Source: Entophlyctis helioformis
Taxonomy: Eukaryota > Chytridiomycota > Chytridiomycetes > Chytridiales > Chytriomycetaceae
Length of the DNA stretch: 19,140 bases
NCBI GenBank assembly: GCA_025526915.1
Contig: JAHLKH010000338.1
Span: forward strand, 1-19,140
Reading direction: 5' to 3'
Made by a program: the position numbers and the translations under genes. Below the pieces are notes generated by a model. The model was not told the origin of the DNA and made no database searches. It was given only the letters and a program-made list of their open reading frames with translations. Shown here one piece after another: positions 18,211 to 19,140 of this stretch. Numbering within the stretch: the stretch's first letter is position 1; every line of letters starts with the position of its first letter.

Positions 18211-19137
18211 CAGTTCCGTGTCGTGCGTTCACTTACTGGTCGTTGCTGGCGGTACAACACTCGCTCGCCGCGCCTGTAACCGCGCACGTAATCCGACAGC
18301 CGTGCGACGCCATACACGCTCTCTCTGCCAGCCCTGCTTGCCCGACCATCAGCACCCGTCTTGTCGTTATCCGCGCCCGTTGAGAGCACTGTACCGACCA
18401 CCACCGTCAATATCGCCAACCGTGTCACCCTCCTCCCCATCGTCGCCTCCGTTCTCGTCATCCATGCCATCCGCCTCATCGCCGTCATCATCGTCGTCGT
18501 ACAAGGACACCATGCTCGTATCGAACGGCCGGACACCATGCGCTCGCGCGACAACCTTTTGATACCACCGAGTGGTCTTCCATTCCTCGGGCTATGGCGT
18601 ACGTCCGCGCACGGCGCGTCGGTGTCTCCGGCCGCCAGATGGCCCGGTAACCGCCGCAGCGCCGCAGCCGCAGCAGCGACTGCGTGCGCATGCGCGGTCT
18701 CGAGCGACACCAGCCGCCGCGGTGATACCAGCGCGTGCGAGCGGATATGCTCATGCAGCTGGTCGCGGTAAGCAAGTCGCCTAGCATCAAGCAGCCGACA
18801 CACGGCCTCGGATTTCTAGTGATCGTTGTGCGTGTGTGAGTGTGAGGTACGCGTGGTTAGTAGGCGTGTAAAGAGTCGGTGCAATGTGAATGCATGGATG
18901 CGAGTACCCTTACCTTGATGGACGCGGCTTCTTCGGCTTTGGAGACGAGCGGTTTGGCGAGCCGGGCAGACTCGGGCGGACGAGCGCGTGTAAACAACCC
19001 GCGGCCGTGCTTCACGGATCCTCTGCGCGAGGGTACGCGGACGGCTGTGGTGCACGGCGTCCGCATCCATGTCATCAAACGTCGACCAATGGTGCTGTGA
19101 GCGACGAGAGCATCTCTGTGATGGAGATGGGCGACAT
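15735..19137 (-). CDS. Large disordered multi-exon protein, unrecognised (several frame breaks)
   Basis: Exons on the - strand: about 19137-18914, 18815-18237, 18112-17996, and 17884 to about 15735. A possible start ATG lies at 19137-19135 (MSPISITEMLSSL), or the gene begins outside the window. Splicing at 17995/17885 joins a predicted helix: MSDQAQEFWGEGIQNSLKN, then MADSIIKFKHQSEAFL. Hence the ATG at 17884 is internal. After about residue 260 the protein is low-complexity Ser/Gly/Asp with basic-Ser clusters such as RSMSRRSS, a His/Gln run, and near the end two more ordered-looking blocks: DDSWIHRSKDADNNAIIEIAV and LVPLRMQELIDRDNLPILPS. Frame breaks are seen near 19078-18990, 18590-18380, 17235, 16915 and 15915, so exact residues are unreliable. 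The stop at 15735 belongs to only one candidate frame. The helical N-terminal part could be BAR-like, but I cannot confirm that. No function is assigned. Confidence 0.5.
16345..16413 (-). repeat. His/Gln/Pro-coding triplet-type repeat
   Basis: Imperfect GGTGCT and GGTGAT hexamers on the + strand encode, on the - strand, runs of His alternating with Gln, Ala or Pro (HHHHHPHQHQHQHQHPHAH). It lies in the disordered part of the large - strand protein. Confidence 0.8.
17885..17995 (-). other. Intron with TACTAAC branch site (large - strand gene)
   Basis: The donor is AAC|GTAAGC, the acceptor CTGTCAG|ATGGC, phase 0 on both sides. The intron holds CACTAAC and TACTAAC close together, the second about 45-50 nt before the acceptor. 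Confidence 0.8.
18113..18236 (-). other. Intron containing a (CA)31 microsatellite
   Basis: The donor is ACCA|GTAAGT, the acceptor GTGCACAG|GTGG, phase 0 on both sides, 124 bp. Half of its length is a dinucleotide repeat (listed separately). No clear CTRAC branch motif is visible. Confidence 0.75.
18142..18203. repeat. (AC)31 microsatellite
   Basis: 62 bp of uninterrupted AC on the + strand (GT on the coding strand of the large - gene), inside an intron. Confidence 0.95.
18816..18913 (-). other. Intron with TACTAAC branch site (first intron seen of the large - strand gene)
   Basis: The donor is ATCAAG|GTAAGG, the acceptor CACTAG|AAATCC, phase 0, 98 bp. TACTAAC lies about 41 nt before the acceptor. 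It joins SKAEEAASIK to KSEAVCRLLDARR. Confidence 0.78.
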
Positions 19138-19140
19138 GGC

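Overview
The window is eukaryotic nuclear DNA, GC-rich, with genes broken by short spliceosomal introns (about 60-350 bp) and standard-code reading frames. Many introns carry a CTGAC, CTAAC or TACTAAC branch site before the 3' splice site. Two genes encode secreted, Thr/Ser/Val-rich, repeat-filled proteins with GPI-anchor-type tails. Together this points to a fungus, probably an early-diverging (zoosporic) one, but no species can be named from the sequence. Several genes contain single-base indels in C/G runs. The simplest reading is a draft long-read assembly with residual homopolymer errors, so the frameshifts below are probably mostly technical.

Layout. (1) Positions 1-3395, + strand: 3' part of a giant surface-protein gene. 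It has about 47 copies of a 39-bp Lys/Asp repeat, an acidic and Ser/Thr-rich stalk with a 93-bp repeat, and a hydrophobic GPI-type tail. (2) 3396-4735: no supportable gene; a patchwork of short tandem repeats and a weak TATA-like box. (3) 4736-7219, + strand: a second secreted, GPI-type wall protein of two exons, whose intron has a GC donor and no AG dinucleotide for about 340 nt. (4) 7520-14033, + strand: an eight-exon ECM29 homologue (proteasome adaptor/scaffold, about 1926 aa once two one-base indels are allowed for). (5) 14250-15679, - strand: a four-exon RNF5/RNF185-type membrane-anchored RING E3 ligase, convergent with ECM29. (6) about 15735-19137, - strand: a large, mostly disordered, multi-exon protein that I do not recognise, with several frame breaks.

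How the genes relate. The first two genes look like neighbouring cell-surface/wall proteins. ECM29 and the RING ligase both belong to the ubiquitin-proteasome system: RNF5/RNF185 proteins ubiquitinate ER membrane clients and ECM29 holds and monitors the 26S proteasome. They converge with only 216 bp between stop codons, but nothing in the sequence shows shared regulation. No tRNA, rRNA, CRISPR array or intact transposon was seen.
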